Shown here: in pieces, positions 60,801 through 64,000 of the stretch
Numbering within the stretch: the stretch's first letter is position 1
Layout: each line of letters opens with the position of its first letter
Source: Loxodes magnus
Taxonomy: Eukaryota; Ciliophora; Karyorelictea; Loxodida; Loxodidae
DNA length: 64,000 nucleotides
Assembly (NCBI GenBank): GCA_946699065.1
Contig: CAMPDV010000213.1
Span: forward strand, 124,001-188,000
Direction of reading: 5' to 3'
Position numbers and translations under genes: made by a program
The notes under the pieces: generated by a model
Told to the model about the DNA's origin: nothing
The model's input: the letters and a program-made list of their open reading frames with translations, nothing else
Database searches by the model: none

Positions 60801-60830
60801 TTTATAGCACATCATTATTTATTAATCTTA
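57830..60830 (-). repeat. Inverted-repeat arm A, third left arm
   Basis: Same sense as the arms at 6590 and 34190. It extends to about 60830, including the first about 130 bp of the region inside the arm (counterpart of 19470-19600), after which the sequence is unrelated. No matching right arm lies in the window. Confidence 0.75.
58314..59397 (-). CDS. WD40 seven-blade propeller protein, copy 5
   Basis: 353 residues. ATG at 59395-59397 (second in-frame ATG at 59380-59382), 22-nt intron at 59192-59213, TGA at 58314-58316. Length is a multiple of three and seven blades are present. One blade has DQTIRIWNFHNG, where Lys of other copies is Gln (TAA). The most diverged of the intact copies in blades 2-4, which suggests blade shuffling or older separation. 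Function as for copy 2. Confidence 0.85.
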
Positions 60831-60834
60831 TTAC

Positions 60835-61905
60835 AAAAGATTTAAACCTAAAAAGATGATATAGATAGTTATAGAATTATTTGAAACTTAGGCATTAAAA
60901 TAAGTTTGAATTTTAGATTATTTATAATTTTCCTAAATTTAAATTATATTTATATATTCCTTTTTTAACTATCTTTTGTAATTAACTTTTGTTTGGAAAA
61001 CTGATAAAAAGGTACATTTTGTAAAATATTTAGTCTAAATTTATCTAAGTTTAAAAATTTTTCTGAGTATAAGAATATATTAAATTTAAAGTATTAATGA
61101 TACTAGTTCTAAAAATAAGATATTTAGGTAATTATATGTACTAAAATAAATAGTCAAAAGAGAACATTATTCTTTTATATAATTAAATAAAGAATAGCTT
61201 AGCTTAAATCTTCAATTGAATCAATTATTCATATACCTAAAATCCTCTATTTTTCTTAAAATCAAGTGTTTAATATATTATAGCCTCCTTTACTATCTCA
61301 TTTAATTATATTAATTCATAAAAACTTAAAAGAAAATTCCTTTTTACTTTAACTGTACTTGGAAATATTCTAAGTACTTTAACTAGTTAAAGATAGGTTT
61401 AATTAGATACTAATAAGAAATTTTCTTATCCTCTAGATAAAATATTTAATAAAGCAGTGATTGTATTTCTTATTAATGAAGAATAATATTTTAAATTAAA
61501 ATAAGGAAAATTAATATTTTTCTATTTGTTTAATAAAAATTTAAAATAATTTATATATAATCTCTTAATATTTTATTTAAAACCAAAGTAAATGCAAAAA
61601 TATTAATTAAATATAATTTAAAAAACATTAAGAAAATTTATAATTCTAAATGATATTATAAATAAATATTTAAAATATTTAATAATGTTTAGATAAAACA
61701 TATAATAAATTATGTAATCTCTATTTTAACTTAGAAGAGTAGTAAAATATTTCTAAAAGTTAAATGAAAAATTATAAGGAAAACTTAAGAAATTAAATTT
61801 TTATATAAAAAGAGAATATAAAATTTACTAATGATTTAATTGACACTATCAATTTTATTAAATTATTTAAAATATTATTAAAAGAAAAAAATAAAGTATA
61901 ACTTA
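60835..61905. other. AT-rich DNA outside the repeats
   Basis: No match to other parts of the window and no gene recognised. Confidence 0.4.
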
Positions 61906-61908
61906 CTC

Positions 61909-62035
61909 ACTACATTTTTACCTTAAACTTAAACTTACAATCTTCAATTTACCCTTAAACTTTAACATACTTTCTTCATTTTCACCCTAAACTTTAACTT
62001 ACGATCTTCATTTTCACCTTAAACCTTTACTCTTT
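61909..62035. repeat. 32-33-bp tandem repeat, about 3.5 units
   Basis: Units run CTTAAACTTTAACTTAC, then a variable ATCTTC, then ATTTTCACC, at about 61922, 61954, 61987 and a partial one at 62019. Divergence among units is moderate. Confidence 0.75.
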
Positions 62036-62290
62036 ATTTCAAATTTTATTTTTTCTTTCTTTTTATGTTTTTTTTACTTCAATTTTTTTTTTATTTTTAT
62101 TTTTATTAAATTTTGCCTTTTTTTAGAGGGTTTTTTATTTTTTTATTTTTTTGTTTCAAAAATTTTGTTTAAAAAAGTATTTTTATTTTTTCATGAATAC
62201 AATTTTGCTTATTATAAGTTTTTACTTTTTCGTTAAATTTTCACTATTTATAAGCATTCGTTATACGGATTAAAGATATTTATTTTTAAT

Positions 62291-62586
62291 AAGTGAAACG
62301 ACTTTTTCAGCTGAGAATGCCATTCGTGACGACACTTTCTGGTTTTATGGCTAGGAACAAGTTACTTTTAGTTTCGCTGAGAAATTTCTTGATCAGAGTC
62401 AATTTCCTAATGGAATACTGTCTTTTCGATTATTGCTCTTGGTAAGGGTTTGAAGCCTGTCTACTCATTGAAATTGAGCTCCCTAGCACCTGTGCCTGGA
62501 GCACAACAGAATATCTAGTTATTCCATAAAAAGAGAGCGTCAGGTTGTGCAATCGGAAAGGAGTTTACGGTCCAAAAAACTTTTTT
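62291..62586 (+). ncRNA. Candidate structured RNA, Pol III-type end
   Basis: About 290 nt of much higher GC than anything nearby. The 5' part (AAGTGAAACGAC) can pair with the 3' part (GAGTTTACGG), closing the molecule. Internal hairpins include GCTCC...GGAGC at about 62478-62502 with an inner GCA/TGC, and GGTT-GTGC-AATC near 62543. It is followed by CTTTTTTA, a Pol III-like terminator, and preceded by a TATA-like TATTTATTTTTAAT. Size and end pairing fit SRP RNA or RNase P/MRP RNA, but I could not match their conserved cores. A GC-rich coding exon remains possible. Confidence 0.4.
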
Positions 62587-62589
62587 AGT

Positions 62590-63820
62590 TGAAATCAATT
62601 AAAGATAGTGATCTTGAGTAATATTTTTTTTATGATTTTGTGGTTATTCTGAGCGCTTAAGTAACAATGATTTTTTAATTATATTTTTTAAGAACATTTT
62701 TTTACGGATTTTTTCTTTTCTTTTTTTTAGTGAAATTCTTTGCAGAGATGCAAAAAATTCGTTTATTTTTAATTTAATTTTGATTTGAAATTTCAAAACA
62801 TAATATTATGTATTTATTTTATATTTTTAAATCAGAAATTTTTAGCTAAAAATTAGCTATTCTGCTTATGAGCGGAATTATTAGTATTTTTTTTTATTCA
62901 TAAGTACTAATTAAAACTATTGAATAGATTTCATAGCTTATTTTTTCTCATTTTAGATGTCACCTCTTTTATTTGCATTACTTTTTAGTTTAGTTAAAAA
63001 AATGTATTATTTTCAAATTTTCTGTTTCTTTACTTTCAAAGGTTTTTACATAATTATTTTATTTTTCCTGATTTTCTAATTTAGTTCAATTAAATTCAGA
63101 TTAATTAATTAATAATTTTTATATATAAGAAGAATCTTTTTAATTTAAAAATTTTTTTAATTTAAATAAGCATCTTGAGTGCATAAAATCGAAATAAATT
63201 TTCTTATATATTATCCACTGTTTTTTATTTCTTGTCTAGATTGGAACATATTATGTACAAGTGTTTTGAAATATCAGTATATAATTTTTCTTTTTTAATG
63301 AATATAATTTTTAAAGTTTTAGTTCTAATTCCAGTCAGTCATTCAATATTAAGGATTGCTTCTTTCTTAAAGTTTTTAATTTTGCTTTCTTATGATCTTT
63401 TATATCTATAAAATTATCCCTTAAATTTACTATAATGATGGTTTATATATATATTTTATCTTAGCATTGAGTTTTTTGATTATAAAATTTCATTCAAAGC
63501 CTAAAAGATCTTAGGTTAAATATCAAATGATTATTTATAATATTTTTTAATTTTTAAACATCTTAAAAAAAGCAAAATATCGTTTTCTCATCTTTACTGT
63601 ATAAAAATTAAATTTTAAAAGATGAGATTTCATTTTTTTATTTCAGATTTAAAACAGGGTGAACTAAAATATTTTTAAGAATAATTTGAAAAATCTACAT
63701 ATTTTATATTCTAAAAAAATAATTTATTAGATCTGAACGTGAGAAGTTATAAAAAGACCTCGGAATTTGTTTGAGTAGAAAAATTTCTGATAATATTTAT
63801 TATTCCTATTTGTTAGTCAT
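62590..63820. other. AT-rich DNA, nothing recognised
   Basis: T-rich on the plus strand. No domain found. Confidence 0.4.
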
Positions 63821-63824
63821 AAAA

Positions 63825-64000
63825 ATGGATTTAAAGCGATATACAACTCTCTACGAATATTTTGCCAAAGGGTAAATTAAAATATAAAATTTGCCTATTG
63901 ATAGTTTCAGCATTATTAAGTAATTATAACAAATATCTTTAATATTATATTTTTTTTAATTCTAATACACTGTTTATTTGATTTTTTCGATATATTTTTA
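63825..64000 (+). CDS. Possible 5' end of a gene, truncated by window
   Basis: The ATG at 63825 opens MDLKRYTTLYEYFAKGQIKI and QNLPIDSFSIIK, protein-like in composition, before AT-rich sequence that may be an intron. Too short to assign. Confidence 0.3.

Noticed and set aside
61909-62035. Telomeric repeat (CCCTAAAC-like words)
   Set aside because: The unit is 32-33 bp and degenerate, not a short perfect telomere repeat, and sequence continues beyond.
62291-62586. Firm assignment as SRP RNA from GTCAGG...GGAAAGGAG
   Set aside because: The spacing does not fit the helix 8 GNAR tetraloop with its symmetric loop, so the family is left open.
1-64000. CRISPR array, bacterial operons or ribosome binding sites
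   Set aside because: Short introns, LINEs and the code show a eukaryotic nuclear genome; no regularly spaced identical repeats were seen.

Overview
The window is very AT-rich DNA from a ciliate with a strongly altered nuclear code. Recognisable proteins (WD40 propellers, LINE endonuclease and reverse transcriptase, a membrane hydroxylase, CCHC zinc knuckles) read correctly only if TAA and TAG are glutamine and TGA is usually tryptophan. TGA also appears as the last codon of some genes. Candidate introns are tiny: 16, 20 and 22 nt, all GT...AG. This fits a karyorelict- or Condylostoma-like code (NCBI tables 27/28). Because all three stop codons can be sense, an open frame alone proves nothing. 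I used domains, copy-to-copy comparison and splice sites instead, and marked weak frames as weak.

Layout. A degenerate LINE fills about 0.54-6.58 kb. Then comes a segment of about 22 kb (6.6-28.6 kb) that is repeated in tandem at about 34.2-53.5 kb with indels. Each copy has its own inverted symmetry. A left arm of about 2.6-2.9 kb carries a minus-strand WD40 gene. A middle of 9-10 kb follows. A right arm then carries the same WD40 gene on the plus strand. The outer edges are degenerate subterminal repeats (E) built round a motif like GGGACGGAATAAATTTAATT. A further left arm lies at 57-60.8 kb. There are therefore five WD40 copies: numbers 2, 3, 4 and 5 are intact seven-blade genes, and number 1 has six blades and a frameshift.

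The middle of each unit holds a fatty-acid-hydroxylase/sterol-desaturase family gene, a minus-strand fragment identical over 399 bp in both copies, Gag-like genes with a coiled coil and CCHC zinc knuckle, and several weakly supported genes. Copy 1 is better preserved throughout the middle.

Between and after the units lie LINE relics: two copies of a LINE with the same reverse-transcriptase deletion, inverted LINE fragments, and at 24.55-25.50 kb a young insertion. That insertion has a 16-bp target duplication, a TTTAA-repeat tail and one intact 290-codon Gag-like ORF with no polymerase. It looks like a Gag-only retroelement moved by LINE machinery.

The right end (60.8-64 kb) is outside the duplication. 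It has a short tandem repeat, a relatively GC-rich candidate structured ncRNA ending in a T run, and possibly the start of another gene.
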